NCBI RefSeq assembly: GCF_019970045.1
Contig: NZ_JAHXYI010000004.1
Coordinates: 310,001-374,000, forward strand
Direction of reading: 5' to 3'
Length of the DNA: 64,000 nt
Source: Chryseobacterium sp. GVT01B
GTDB lineage: Bacteria; Bacteroidota; Bacteroidia; Flavobacteriales; Weeksellaceae
Under the pieces are notes generated by a model. That model had not been told where the DNA came from. It saw only the letters and a list, made by a program, of their open reading frames with translations, and searched no databases. The translations under genes and the position numbers were made by a program. Positions 17,188 through 27,400 of this stretch are shown piece by piece (position 1 is the first letter of the stretch; each line of letters starts with the position of its first letter).

Positions 17188-19680
17188 ATGGTAATAAATT
17201 TATTTTCTAGAGTGGTACCTGCTATCGCTCTCTTTTCTGCCAGTGTACTCATGGCTCAAAATTATCAAACTATGCCGGTTTCTTCAGGCTTTACAGCTGA
17301 TGTAATTGCCAACGGGATAGGTTCTTCAACAGTTACTACAAATAATGACGTAGACGGAGTTTCTTACGCTTTTATAGCGAAAGATTTTCAGCTGACCTCC
17401 ACAAGTGCAGCGATTACGTATGGTATTCCTGTTGATGGAGTTATTAATTCTGTAGTGGGAACTACTCCCGGATTGAGTTTTCAGTTAGCAAGTTTGAATG
17501 CGAATAATTCTTTAAGACTGGCTGCAACCAGTGATAACGGAACTTTGGCATTTACAACATCAAAGGCGGCGACCAAACTCTATATGCTTGCTGTAAGTGG
17601 AAGTGGGACTTCTACAGTAAGTGTAGTGGTCAATTTTACAGATGGGAGTTCACAGACGTTTTCAAGTATCAGTCTCGCAGACTGGTATAATGGATCTAAT
17701 TTTGCCATCCAGGGAATAGGAAGGATTAAAAAGCCGGGAGCTACTCCTGGAGCTGGTGATGATGTTCCTTCTCCTGAAGGCGGAACCAATCCAAGATTAT
17801 ATCAGATTGAGCTGGCAATAGATGCAGCAAATCAGACAAAACTGATACAAAGTGTAACAGTAACTAAGGTAAGTGGTTCAGGAATACCAAATATTTTTGC
17901 TTTTTCAGCAGACGCTTATTCGGATTGTATGCCTCCTGTATTGCAGGCGGTTTCAGGCATCACAGCTAATTCTGCTTTAGTGTCATGGACAGGTAGTGCT
18001 GCCAGTTATGATGTATACCACAGTACATCAAACACAACACCGGCAAGCACAGTAACACCTACTTATCCGGGAGTAACAGGGACAAGTACAACGATTGGAG
18101 GTCTTAACTCCAATACAACCTATTATTATTGGGTAAGATCCAATTGTAACACGGCGACAGGCCAAAGTGTATGGTCTTTTGCAGGAACATTTAAAACAGC
18201 TTGTTCTACTTTTACAGTTCCGTATACAGAAAATTTTGATACAACAAATACAGGTTCCTCATCAAATACTAATGCACCAAGCTGCTGGGCATATCTGGAA
18301 AGTGCATCATTTGCAGGATATGGGTATGTAACTACAACAAGTAACTATTCAGCACCTAATGCGTATTACATGACCAATTCAACTGCTACTACGGGTAGCC
18401 AAATGCTGGTTGCACCTCCAACTGTAAACCTTTCAGATGGTACCAAGCGTGTAAGATTCTATGCAAAAGGAGGAGGAAGTAATTACACATTATTAGTGGG
18501 GACATTATCAAACCCTGCTGATCCTGCTTCTTTTACACCAATTGGTTCTCCTATTGCTCTGACAACTACCCACACACAATATACTGTTAATATTCCTGCG
18601 GGTTCTGATTTACAGTTAGCATTTAAACATGGTTTGGGAGGTACTTCACGTTCTATTTATATTGATAATATTACCGTTCAGAATATTCCTTCTTGTCTTG
18701 AGCCAACAGCAGCTACTTCATCAAACGTGACAACTAATGCTGCAATGATAGGTTGGACAGCACCATCCTCAGTTCCTGCAAACGGATACGAAGTATATTA
18801 CAGTACAACCAATACCGCACCTGATGCTACAACTGTGTTGAATGCTACCAATTCCGTAACTTCTACCACAACTTCAGCACCATTAAGTTCACTATCTGCT
18901 GACACGAATTACTATGCATGGGTAAGATCTGTATGTAGTGGCAGTGACAAAAGTATCTGGAGTGAAGTTACTGCATTCAGAACAGGATACTGTCTGCCTT
19001 CATCTGCTTCTCAGAACTCGTGGCTTTCTGACTTCAGTTCTACCGGAGGATTGATAAATATGGCTTATTCATCTGGCTCAAGTGTTGCAGGTGGATATCA
19101 AAATTTAATAACAAGCAATAACAAGATTATAAATGCTCCAGGATCCGACACTTCAGTGTCTTTCACTGCAGGAGGTCCAACATGTGGAATAGCGGTTTGG
19201 GTAGACTGGAATAACAATTTAACTTTTGAAGCTTCGGAAAGAATGTTTGTTACTAATACTTATATAACAAATACTTCCGGAACTATTACTGTACCTGCGG
19301 GAACTCCTCTGGGAACTTATAGAATGAGAGTAGTAACTGATTATAACAGTACAGCGCCATCAAACCCTTGTGGAGCTATTTCAAGAGGAGAATTTATTGA
19401 TTTTACCTTTGAAGTGGCTACCTCTTTATCAACTTCAGAAACAAATTTGAAGAAAAAAGAAGTGAATGTATATCCTAATCCTTTCAAAGATGTTCTGCAT
19501 GTTGCAGATATCAAAAATGTTAAATCTGTAACGGTTACTGATGTGGCAGGAAGAGTAGTGAAAACTATTGACAATCCAACAACAGAACTTCAATTAGGAG
19601 AATTAAATACTGGTTTATACTTAGTGACAATGAACTTTAAAGATGGTTCAACATCTACTGTAAAAGCCATTAAAAAATAA
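17188..19680 (+). CDS. Fibronectin type III / GEVED-domain protein secreted by T9SS
   Basis: This large secreted protein (about 830 residues) has a signal peptide ending near SVLMAQ, and a domain of about 250 residues with a DUF4394-like repetitive beta pattern. Two fibronectin type III domains are seen (about 253-335 and 510-600; both contain the NTTYYYWVRS/TNYYAWVRS motif). A cleaved-adhesin-like domain lies between them (VPYTENFD to YIDNITV). Then come a GEVED domain (AVWVDWNNNLTFEASERMF) and a type A sorting domain (VNVYPNPFKDVLHV to the end). I chose the ATG at 17188 over the GTG nine bases upstream. It is probably an adhesin or matrix-binding protein; the ligand is unknown. Confidence 0.9.
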   Translation: MVINLFSRVVPAIALFSASVLMAQNYQTMPVSSGFTADVIANGIGSSTVTTNNDVDGVSYAFIAKDFQLTSTSAAITYGIPVDGVINSVVGTTPGLSFQLASLNANNSLRLAATSDNGTLAFTTSKAATKLYMLAVSGSGTSTVSVVVNFTDGSSQTFSSISLADWYNGSNFAIQGIGRIKKPGATPGAGDDVPSPEGGTNPRLYQIELAIDAANQTKLIQSVTVTKVSGSGIPNIFAFSADAYSDCMPPVLQAVSGITANSALVSWTGSAASYDVYHSTSNTTPASTVTPTYPGVTGTSTTIGGLNSNTTYYYWVRSNCNTATGQSVWSFAGTFKTACSTFTVPYTENFDTTNTGSSSNTNAPSCWAYLESASFAGYGYVTTTSNYSAPNAYYMTNSTATTGSQMLVAPPTVNLSDGTKRVRFYAKGGGSNYTLLVGTLSNPADPASFTPIGSPIALTTTHTQYTVNIPAGSDLQLAFKHGLGGTSRSIYIDNITVQNIPSCLEPTAATSSNVTTNAAMIGWTAPSSVPANGYEVYYSTTNTAPDATTVLNATNSVTSTTTSAPLSSLSADTNYYAWVRSVCSGSDKSIWSEVTAFRTGYCLPSSASQNSWLSDFSSTGGLINMAYSSGSSVAGGYQNLITSNNKIINAPGSDTSVSFTAGGPTCGIAVWVDWNNNLTFEASERMFVTNTYITNTSGTITVPAGTPLGTYRMRVVTDYNSTAPSNPCGAISRGEFIDFTFEVATSLSTSETNLKKKEVNVYPNPFKDVLHVADIKNVKSVTVTDVAGRVVKTIDNPTTELQLGELNTGLYLVTMNFKDGSTSTVKAIKK

Positions 19681-19705
19681 AATTTTTTGAGTTAATAATT
19701 TCTGT

Positions 19706-19737
19706 AGGCAGTTGCATTCGTGTGGCTGCCTTTTTTA
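19706..19737 (+). terminator. Terminator after the FN3/GEVED protein
   Basis: An 11-bp stem (19706-19716 with 19721-19731, including G-U pairs) with a TTCG tetraloop is followed by a T run. Confidence 0.85.
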
Positions 19738-19795
19738 TGATCCATTACATAATAACTGGACAAATTATTCTTAAAAAATGTTGATGAAATTATTA

Positions 19796-19803
19796 TACAT
19801 TTG
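19796..19803 (+). promoter_or_regulatory. -7 promoter element for the unknown secreted pair
   Basis: TACATTTG followed by CA is an exact TAnnTTTG match 20 bases before the ATG at 19824. Confidence 0.6.
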
Positions 19804-19823
19804 CACTGAAAACTATAACATCC

Positions 19824-21008
19824 ATGAATAAATTAAAACTACTTTTTTTACTCCCATTATTTTATTCCGAATTTTCACAGGCTCAACGAATTGATAAAGA
19901 AATGATCAGTTTCCAGCTTTTGAAAGAACCGGTTTTTCCTACAGACCTTTCCAGCAGAAACTATACGATTACGATAAAATCTCCCTATAACATTACAAAA
20001 AATGATGTTATAAGATTATCAAAAGAAGATCACCAGAAAAAAGTGGATAATTATCAGGCAAACGTTGAAAATGCCAAATATGAACATGGAGAAAGATTGA
20101 AGGATTATGATGCTGAAGTGAAAAAGCTTCAGGAAAAGTACAAACTTGAGTCTGCAGAATACAGCAAGTTATCAGCAGTTGAAAAAATTGCGGCAACTAA
20201 TGGCGCTCCTACGCTGAGATTACCTTCAAGACCTATCCTTAATATTCCGCCGGTTCCGGTGTATCAGCAGCCAGATCTTAGAGATGCCTTAATTGTGGAT
20301 AATAAAATTCTGTCTTCACAAATAGATGTGATCGGTTTTTCAAAAGGCGGAAATTATCTTGATATTGTCATTGAAATGGAAAGAACAAATTTTCAGGACA
20401 ATCAGGGAAAAACTTTCGCCAATCAGCCTACAAAAATTATAGCGAAACAGGGAGGAACTGTAAAACTGGATAAGACTTATTTCTCAGATTTTGCGGAAAT
20501 AGCAAGCGTTCCGACCAATGAAATTAATCTGAATGCTCAGGAAAAAAGATTCCTGCAAAGAACCATTGATCGTACAAGGAATATTATTAATGAAAATTTT
20601 GGGTATCAGACCATTAATTCTACAGTGACTTTGGCAACTGTAAAGAACAAAGGAGAGTATGACGATTTGGAAAAAGCATACATCTACGTTACGACCAATC
20701 TTAAAAAACTTCAGGCAAAATCAGATTATGCTCCGAATAAAGTAGCCATGGAAAACATGCAGAAAGGGATTGATCTTTGGAAAAGTGCTTTGACAAAAGT
20801 AAATTACAACGATAAGAAAGCTGTTTACAATCAGAAGATCGGGGAATATCTTTATTTTAACCTGATCAGATTAAATATCGCATTAGGCAATTACCAGGAA
20901 GCAGAGAAATATTTAAATGAGTTACAGGAACACTTAGTAGATATTAAACTATCCTACGATGCTAATTTTGAACTGAAAAGATTAGAAGAAAAAATTTATA
21001 ATAACTAA
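19824..21008 (+). CDS. Secreted protein of unknown function with coiled coil and C-terminal helical repeat
   Basis: I do not recognise a family. The 394-residue protein has a signal peptide (cut near FSQAQ), a beta-rich start (NYTITIKSPYNI), and a Lys/Glu-rich segment that should form a coiled coil (about 70-115, VENAKYEHGERLKDYDAEVKKLQ is typical). A Pro-rich hinge (LPSRPILNIPPVPVYQQP) follows. The C-terminal helical region (about 300-394) contains LNIALGNYQEAEKYLNELQE, a TPR-like pattern. The next secreted protein follows 10 bases later, so the two are almost certainly co-transcribed and may act together outside the inner membrane. Confidence 0.8.
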   Translation: MNKLKLLFLLPLFYSEFSQAQRIDKEMISFQLLKEPVFPTDLSSRNYTITIKSPYNITKNDVIRLSKEDHQKKVDNYQANVENAKYEHGERLKDYDAEVKKLQEKYKLESAEYSKLSAVEKIAATNGAPTLRLPSRPILNIPPVPVYQQPDLRDALIVDNKILSSQIDVIGFSKGGNYLDIVIEMERTNFQDNQGKTFANQPTKIIAKQGGTVKLDKTYFSDFAEIASVPTNEINLNAQEKRFLQRTIDRTRNIINENFGYQTINSTVTLATVKNKGEYDDLEKAYIYVTTNLKKLQAKSDYAPNKVAMENMQKGIDLWKSALTKVNYNDKKAVYNQKIGEYLYFNLIRLNIALGNYQEAEKYLNELQEHLVDIKLSYDANFELKRLEEKIYNN

Positions 21009-21018
21009 AGAAAACGAT

Positions 21019-22440
21019 ATGATTAAACAGATTATTGCTTCGGCATTAATTACAGCTTCTGTGTACTCTTATGCACAGACGAAAGTGACTGAGGGAACAA
21101 AATTCACAGTGGATGCCAATCTTGAAACGGATGATAAACTGGTACTGGCAGATGATTACAATTCTTATATGTTCAGTGCCATCAATATTGACGGACTGAT
21201 GAGAAATGTTTTCCCTCACAAGAAATTATTGATGAGAAAACTGGATCAGAACGGAAGTCTTGTGGATACTTATGTGAAAGATTACGCCAACAAAACGAAT
21301 GGTGTTCTTCACAACTATTTGGGATCACAGCAGATTGATGATGATAAATTTATAGCATTTACAGAAGAATATTTCGGAAAAGAAAACAGAAAGGAAGTTT
21401 TTCAACATGTTTTCAGCAGAAAGGAAGGCACTTTTACAACAAAGAGTATTGCAAAATACAATATTGAATCTACCAACAGATCGGGTACAACGTATGTTCT
21501 TTTCTCAGAAAACGGAAAATATGCAGCCATCTTCAATGACAGATTTGCCAACAAAAAAACAGAGAATATAAATGATGTTCTGGTATTAGACCTGAGAACT
21601 CTTTCTCCGGTTTGGAACAAAGAAATTACATTGAGCAGTGATTATGTTGAAAAGTCTTTGACATTAACGAATTCAGCAAAAATTGTTGTATTGCGTAAAG
21701 CGTCAGGATGGAAAGAATCTTATAAGCTGGAACTGGTTTCCAATACGGAAGATAAAGACCTTCTGTTCGATGATAAATATATTCCTGAGAAGTTATATGC
21801 TTTCAGCAAAAACGATAACGATTATCTGGTAACTTTTGGAAGAAAAAATGCGGCGGTTACTATCGGAGCAAGTACTTTCGGAACGGTAATGTACTACGAT
21901 ATGAAATCCGGAAAAGCGGTGATCAGCAATACCAATTTAGCGGGAAGCAAAGATATGAACGATGTGAAGGTTATCAAAACCATTGTGAAAGGGGATGAAA
22001 CTTTAATGGCTGTTCAGCAGGAGACGGTGACAAGACCGATGCCTACCACAATGAATCGTTTCCCGGATCCTGTATATTCACTGGATGCAGGAATGCTGAT
22101 TAAATTTAATAAAGAAGGGGAAGTAAAGCAATTTGTGGCAGCTGGAACTTCTACAGGAAAAAGAATTCACGTGGTTGAAGCCGGAGATAAACTTTATATT
22201 TCTGCATTTTACCCTAAAGGAGCATTTGGAAATACAGGATTTTCTATGAAAGTTTTTGATTTTGCCAACCTGAAACCTCAGGAAGTAAGCCTTGATTATA
22301 AAGGAAGAAACTTCTTCCAGAACTACGGTTTTGCAGATGGAAATATGATTCAGTATGTTCCGAATGTCAACAAAATGATGTTCCTTCAAAAGAGCAGCAA
22401 AGATGTTCAGATGTTCAGTGTATACAATTTTATAAAATAA
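21019..22440 (+). CDS. Secreted protein of unknown function, beta-propeller-like
   Basis: No known family is recognised. The 473-residue protein has a signal peptide (cut near VYSYAQT). The mature part is rich in short beta strands with repeated patterns such as YVLFSENGKYAAIFND, YLVTFGRKNAAVTIG and MLIKFNKEGEVKQFVAAG. These suggest a WD/kelch-like propeller, though no blade motif is diagnostic. No lipobox or sorting domain is seen, so it is probably periplasmic. It sits between the coiled-coil secreted protein and the DUF1801 gene (24-base gap) in one likely operon. Confidence 0.8.
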   Translation: MIKQIIASALITASVYSYAQTKVTEGTKFTVDANLETDDKLVLADDYNSYMFSAINIDGLMRNVFPHKKLLMRKLDQNGSLVDTYVKDYANKTNGVLHNYLGSQQIDDDKFIAFTEEYFGKENRKEVFQHVFSRKEGTFTTKSIAKYNIESTNRSGTTYVLFSENGKYAAIFNDRFANKKTENINDVLVLDLRTLSPVWNKEITLSSDYVEKSLTLTNSAKIVVLRKASGWKESYKLELVSNTEDKDLLFDDKYIPEKLYAFSKNDNDYLVTFGRKNAAVTIGASTFGTVMYYDMKSGKAVISNTNLAGSKDMNDVKVIKTIVKGDETLMAVQQETVTRPMPTTMNRFPDPVYSLDAGMLIKFNKEGEVKQFVAAGTSTGKRIHVVEAGDKLYISAFYPKGAFGNTGFSMKVFDFANLKPQEVSLDYKGRNFFQNYGFADGNMIQYVPNVNKMMFLQKSSKDVQMFSVYNFIK

Positions 22441-22464
22441 TCGTATTTTAGAAAAAATTACAAT

Positions 22465-22920
22465 ATGCAGATTCAGTCAGTTTCCATAGAAGATTATATC
22501 TCAAAGATTCCTGAAGAAAGACAGGAAGCATTCAAAAAACTTTACGATGCGGTAAATGATAATCTCCCAAAAGGTTTTGAAGATGCTACAAATTATGGGA
22601 TGATAGGTTGGGTAGTTCCTTTGGAAACATTTCCTGCCGGATATCACTGTGCGCCCGGAACACCGCTGCCGTTCATCAATCTAGCTTCTCAGAAGAATTT
22701 TATAGCACTGTATCATATGGGTCTGTATTCAAAACCGGAACTTCTGGATTGGTTCGTAGGAGAATATCCTAAACATTCCAAAAAGAAGCTGGATATGGGT
22801 AAATCCTGTGTCCGCTTCAAAAAAGTGGAAGATATTCCTTTTGAACTGATTGCCGAGCTGAGTCAGAAAATGACTCCTGATGACTGGATCGGAATTTATG
22901 AATCTCAGTATAAAAGATAA
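22465..22920 (+). CDS. DUF1801 domain protein
   Basis: The 151-residue cytoplasmic protein matches the DUF1801/YdhG-like fold: an N-terminal SIEDYISKIPEERQEAFKKLYDAV helix, YGMIGWVVPLETFPAGY, INLASQKNFIALYHMGLY and MGKSCVRFKKVEDIP. Relatives include the frataxin-like B. subtilis YdhG group, but the family's biochemical role is mostly unproven. It is the last gene of the operon with the two unknown secreted proteins and ends at a strong terminator one base after its stop. Confidence 0.88.
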   Translation: MQIQSVSIEDYISKIPEERQEAFKKLYDAVNDNLPKGFEDATNYGMIGWVVPLETFPAGYHCAPGTPLPFINLASQKNFIALYHMGLYSKPELLDWFVGEYPKHSKKKLDMGKSCVRFKKVEDIPFELIAELSQKMTPDDWIGIYESQYKR

Positions 22921-22958
22921 AAAAGGCCCTGAAATCAATAGATTTCAGGGCCTTTTTT
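22921..22958. terminator. Strong bidirectional-looking terminator after DUF1801
   Basis: A 16-bp perfect stem (22921-22936 with 22941-22956) with an AATA loop has T-rich sequence on the plus side and TTTT on the minus side. It clearly ends the plus-strand operon. Confidence 0.9.
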
Positions 22959-23013
22959 ATGCTGGAAGCTGGAAGGATGAAGCCATATTTGTGTTTTTAG
23001 AATTATTGATATT

Positions 23014-23140
23014 TATATACAATTTTACATTAATCTTGCTACCGTCTGTCATTCTGAATGTAACGTAGTGAAATGAAGAATCTAAGCTTTACGTGGGATT
23101 CTTCCTTTGTCAGAATGACAATGGTGTAAAATTGTATATA
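23014..23140. repeat. 127-bp nested inverted-repeat element
   Basis: The outer arms are 16-bp exact complements (23014-23029 and 23125-23140, TATATACAATTTTACA). Inner arms of 11 bp also match exactly (TGTCATTCTGA at 23047-23057 and its complement at 23110-23120), and the centre holds GAATC/GATTC. The flanks (about 22961-22981 and 23177-23210) carry GGAAGCTGGAAGGATGAAG-like inverted arms. There is no ORF. It is probably a MITE-like repeat of this genome. Confidence 0.75.
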
Positions 23141-23218
23141 GTCTCCAAATTAATAAAATGATTTTCATCTATCCATCGGCTTCCGGAAACTTCCATCCTC
23201 CAGTTTCCCTCTTCCTTT

Positions 23219-24484
23219 CTAAAAATGAATATCCCAGATTCCCACTTTACGTTCTAGCTCAATCAAAGCAGCTGCATTATCTGCAAGAGCCTGATAATAA
23301 TCTTTTCTTACATTGTTATACGTTCTCTGGGCATTCAGTACTTCAAGGATAGAGCTTTCTCCTCTTTTGTAGCTGTAGGTGATTCCTTCCAGAATACTTT
23401 GTGCTTCCGTAAGCATTCCGTTATGAAATTGTCTGAGCTGTTTCTGAGTGGCTGCATATTGCTGATAAGCCTGAATGACTTCAGCTTTTATCCCTTGTTC
23501 GATTTGTTTGTACTCAACTTCTGCCTGAGAATGAGCCATTTCTGCAATTTTCAATCCTGCATTTCTTCTGTTGGAAAATTTCAAAGGAATGCTAATGCCC
23601 ATTTTAACAGCATTTACAGTGGGAGAAGGGGCAATTTCATTCGTAGCTTCGGTATGCCGCTCTGCTCCGGCACTGATGCCTAAATCTATAACTCTATTAG
23701 CTTTTTCAAGGCTGATCTGACTTTTGGCAACCTCTGTATTTTGTCTGGCTGCCAATAAATCTGCTCGTTCATTTAAGGCCTGAAGAGTGAGATCATCAAT
23801 ACTAAAATACCTGTTGAACGCATTAAAATCTCCGGCAACATCTCTGTCTGTAATTTTGCTTTCTCCAAGAAAAACCGATAAACTGGTGAGCGCCTGCTGT
23901 TCTGCACTTTCAGCCTGATATACTTCATTGAGAAGGGAAGCAGCTTCCAGCTTACTTTGTTTGGACGTCACAAGTGATATAGTTCCCAATCTATAACGGA
24001 TACTGTCGGACTTTGCCAATTGCTGCATATTTTGATAAGAATCCTGTTGTACTTCAAGCAAAGCCCTGGATTTTAAAGCGTCAATATATCCTAAACTTGC
24101 ATCTGCACGAAGGTTTCTGAAAAAATCCTGCAATTGTATTTTGCTCAGCTCCGATTGATTCTTTGCCAGATTTACCCTGGCTTTTCTTTTACCACCCAAT
24201 TCAAGGGTCCAACCGAGTGATGCACCATACACATATCCCATATTCTGATTCACACCGTTATTGGTGGTTTCCATTTCCAGTTGAGGGTCAGGAAACATAT
24301 TGGCGGTCTGGATAGCAGCTTCGGCCATACTTACATTGTATTTTTGAGAAGCATATCCCAGATTTTTATTTCCGACAAGGCTCAGGTATTCTTCGAATGA
24401 TAAAAGTTCTTTTTTCTGTGCCTTCATCCCTGTGATGCTAAGCAATACGAGAGATAATATGATAAAACGAACTCTAATTTTCAT
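23219..24484 (-). CDS. TolC-family outer-membrane efflux protein (CzcC-like)
   Basis: This is the outer-membrane channel of a tripartite metal-efflux pump. The 421-residue protein has a signal peptide (cut near GMKAQ), two OEP-type helical repeats, and family features such as QAEVEYKQIEQGIKAEVIQAYQQY and SYKRGESSILEVLNAQRTYNNVRKDYYQALAD. Its start overlaps the end of the RND pump gene by 11 bases. The substrate follows from its partner, an HME-type pump. Confidence 0.93.
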   Translation of the reverse strand: MKIRVRFIILSLVLLSITGMKAQKKELLSFEEYLSLVGNKNLGYASQKYNVSMAEAAIQTANMFPDPQLEMETTNNGVNQNMGYVYGASLGWTLELGGKRKARVNLAKNQSELSKIQLQDFFRNLRADASLGYIDALKSRALLEVQQDSYQNMQQLAKSDSIRYRLGTISLVTSKQSKLEAASLLNEVYQAESAEQQALTSLSVFLGESKITDRDVAGDFNAFNRYFSIDDLTLQALNERADLLAARQNTEVAKSQISLEKANRVIDLGISAGAERHTEATNEIAPSPTVNAVKMGISIPLKFSNRRNAGLKIAEMAHSQAEVEYKQIEQGIKAEVIQAYQQYAATQKQLRQFHNGMLTEAQSILEGITYSYKRGESSILEVLNAQRTYNNVRKDYYQALADNAAALIELERKVGIWDIHF

Positions 24485-27400
24485 CTGATTCTAAATTTTG
24501 TTTTTCGTTTTGGCGTTCAGCCATAAAATAAATAGCCGGCAATACGAATAGGGTTAAAATAGTGGAGAACATCAGTCCATAAACAATGACAGTTGCAAGT
24601 GGACGCTGTACATCAGAACCTATTCCTGTAGCTAATGATGCCGGAAATAATCCGATTACAGCAACTGTTGCGGTCATCAATACAGGTCTGAAACGGTCTT
24701 TTGCTCCCTTGATGGCGGCCTCTTTCAGTTCATACCCTTTCTTACGCAGATCGTTGATATGAGAAATCATAATGACTCCGTTCTGGATGGCAACTCCGAA
24801 CAATGCAATAAATCCTACGGCTGAAGATACATTCAGAGACATTTCCCGGATATTGAGCGCCAGCATTCCGCCAAATAAAGCCAGTGGAACAATAGACATC
24901 AGTACCAAAGCCTGTCTGAAATCTCCAAATGCACCATATAATAAAAGAAACATGATTGCCAATGCCAGCGGAACGATAAATGCCAGTCTGGAATAAGCCC
25001 TGTTTTGATTTTCAAACTGCCCGCCCCATTTGATCTGGTATTTTTCGTGATCGTATCTGATATCTTTTTCAATTTTATCCTGTGCTTTTTTCAGGAAAGA
25101 AGAAAGATCAGTTCCTCTCAGATTCAGCTTTACGGTAAGATGACGTTTGTTCATTTCTCTGGTAATGGTACTTTCTCCTGTGCTTAATTTTACTTCTGCC
25201 ACCTGAGACAGTGGTATTTTTGCTCCTGAAGCTGAAGTCAGCATCAGATTTCCGATTTTATCCGGCGTATCGCGGCTGTCTTCTGTATAACGGCAGGAAA
25301 TATCATACACTTTATTGCCGATAAAGATCTGAGAAATGGCTTTTCCTCCCAATGCTACTTCAATAAGGTCGGCAACATCTGCTACATTCAGTCCATATTG
25401 AGCAATCTTGTCTCTGTTGGCAATAATCTGCAGTTGAGGTAACGGCGGTTCCTGATCGATAGCAAGATCTGCAGAACCTGGAATGGTATTTAATGTGGAT
25501 AATACATTTTCTGCAATACGTCTGGTTTCCTTGAAATCTTCTCCATATACTTTTACTACAAGTTCGCTGTGTGCTCCTGAGATTTTATCCATTACTCCGT
25601 CAATCATCGGTTGTGAAAAGCCAACGGTGAATCCCGGCATGTCTTTATAATCTGCGGCAAGTTCTTTGATGAGGTCTGCTTTTGTTTTTCCTGAAGGCCA
25701 TTCGCTGTAAGGCTTTATTCCAATGGATACTTCAAAGTGGGAAGCGGTCCATGGGTCAGTACCATCATCATTACGTCCTGCCTGAATCATCATATAAGTG
25801 ATTTCAGGATGCTTCAGGGTACGGGCACGCAAAGTATCACTCATTTCTTTTGATTTGGCTAAAGAAATTCCAGGAGGTAACTGTACCTGCAGCCAGATGG
25901 AACCTTCATCCAATTCGGGAAGAAAATCTTTTCCCACATGCCAGGAGAGAATTCCGGCAGAAATCAGAACTATCATAATAGGAATGATTACTCTTTTAGG
26001 AGTCTGCATTATTTTTTCAATGCTTTTTCCATAGGCTGTGCTTATTTTCTCCAGCCATTTATTGTGATAGATTTTCTGTGGTTTCCGATAGATCACATAA
26101 GCTAATCCAGGAATTAGAAGCAGTGCAACGGCAAGGGCTCCCAATAGAGCATATCCAACAGTAAAAGCCATAGGGGTAAATAATTTTTTCTCTACTCTTT
26201 CAAATGCAAACAAGGGCAGATAAGCGGTAATGATAATAATGGTTGAAAAGAAAATAGGTTTTGCTACCTCAATCACTCTTTGGGTAATGGTCTTTTCTTC
26301 CAGTGTTTCTTCCGAATTTTCTTCCCGTTTCTTGAGAATGGTTTCCAGCATGACGATAGCTCCGTCTACAATGATCCCGAAATCAATCGCTCCCAATGAA
26401 AGGAGATTGGCCGGAATATTGGTAAAATGCATGAGTATAAAAGCGAATAATAAAGAAAGCGGAATGGTAATCGCCACCAGCAATGCTCCCCGCCAGCTTC
26501 CAAGAAATACAATCAGAACGATAATAACCAGTACAATTCCTTCGGTAAGGGTATGGGAAACGGTAGTAAGAGTAGTTTTTACAAGATCTGTTCTATCCAG
26601 AAAAGGATGAATTTTTACTCCGGGAGGAAGTGTTTCGTTATTCAGTTCTTCGATTGCTTCATGCACACCCTCCAGGACCTGTGAAGGGTTTTGTCCTCTT
26701 AATAAAAGTACAATTCCTTCCACACTCTCAGAATAATTTCGTTTTCGATCTGTATAGCCAAGAATTCCTTTTCTTTCCAGATTTCCGTATTTCAATGTTC
26801 CTACGTCATTAAGAAAAACAGGAACTCCATTTTGAGTTTTTATCACAATTTTTCCAAGATCATCCAAGTCTTTTACCAAACCTATTCCACGGATAACATA
26901 GGCAAGATTTCCTCTTGGAAGCATGCTTCCTCCTGCACTTACATTGTTTTTGGAGATTGTTTCGGTAACTTCAGACAGAGATAATCCGTATTGTTCAAGC
27001 TTATGCGGATCCAGCTCGATCTGAAACTGAGTGGTAATTCCTCCGAAATTAGTTACATCAGCAATTCCTGACAGCTGTTTGATACGGGGAATGATGACAA
27101 ACTTTTGTAAATCCGTCAATTCCCGCAGACTGTGGTTGTTGCTTTCGATAATATAACGATAGACTTCGCCAATGGGAGAGGTGAGGGGATCTAATCCTGG
27201 CTGTGCACCATAAGGAAGCTCCACATCCGTCAGTCTTTCCTGAATACGTTGCCTTGCCCAGTAATCATCTATCCCGTCATCGAAAACCATAGTGATAATG
27301 GAAAGTCCGAAGGTACTTTTGCTTCTCATCACATGCATTCCGGGAAGTCCGTTCAGAGATCTTTCCAAAGGGATTGTGATTTGCTGTTCCACTTCTTCAG

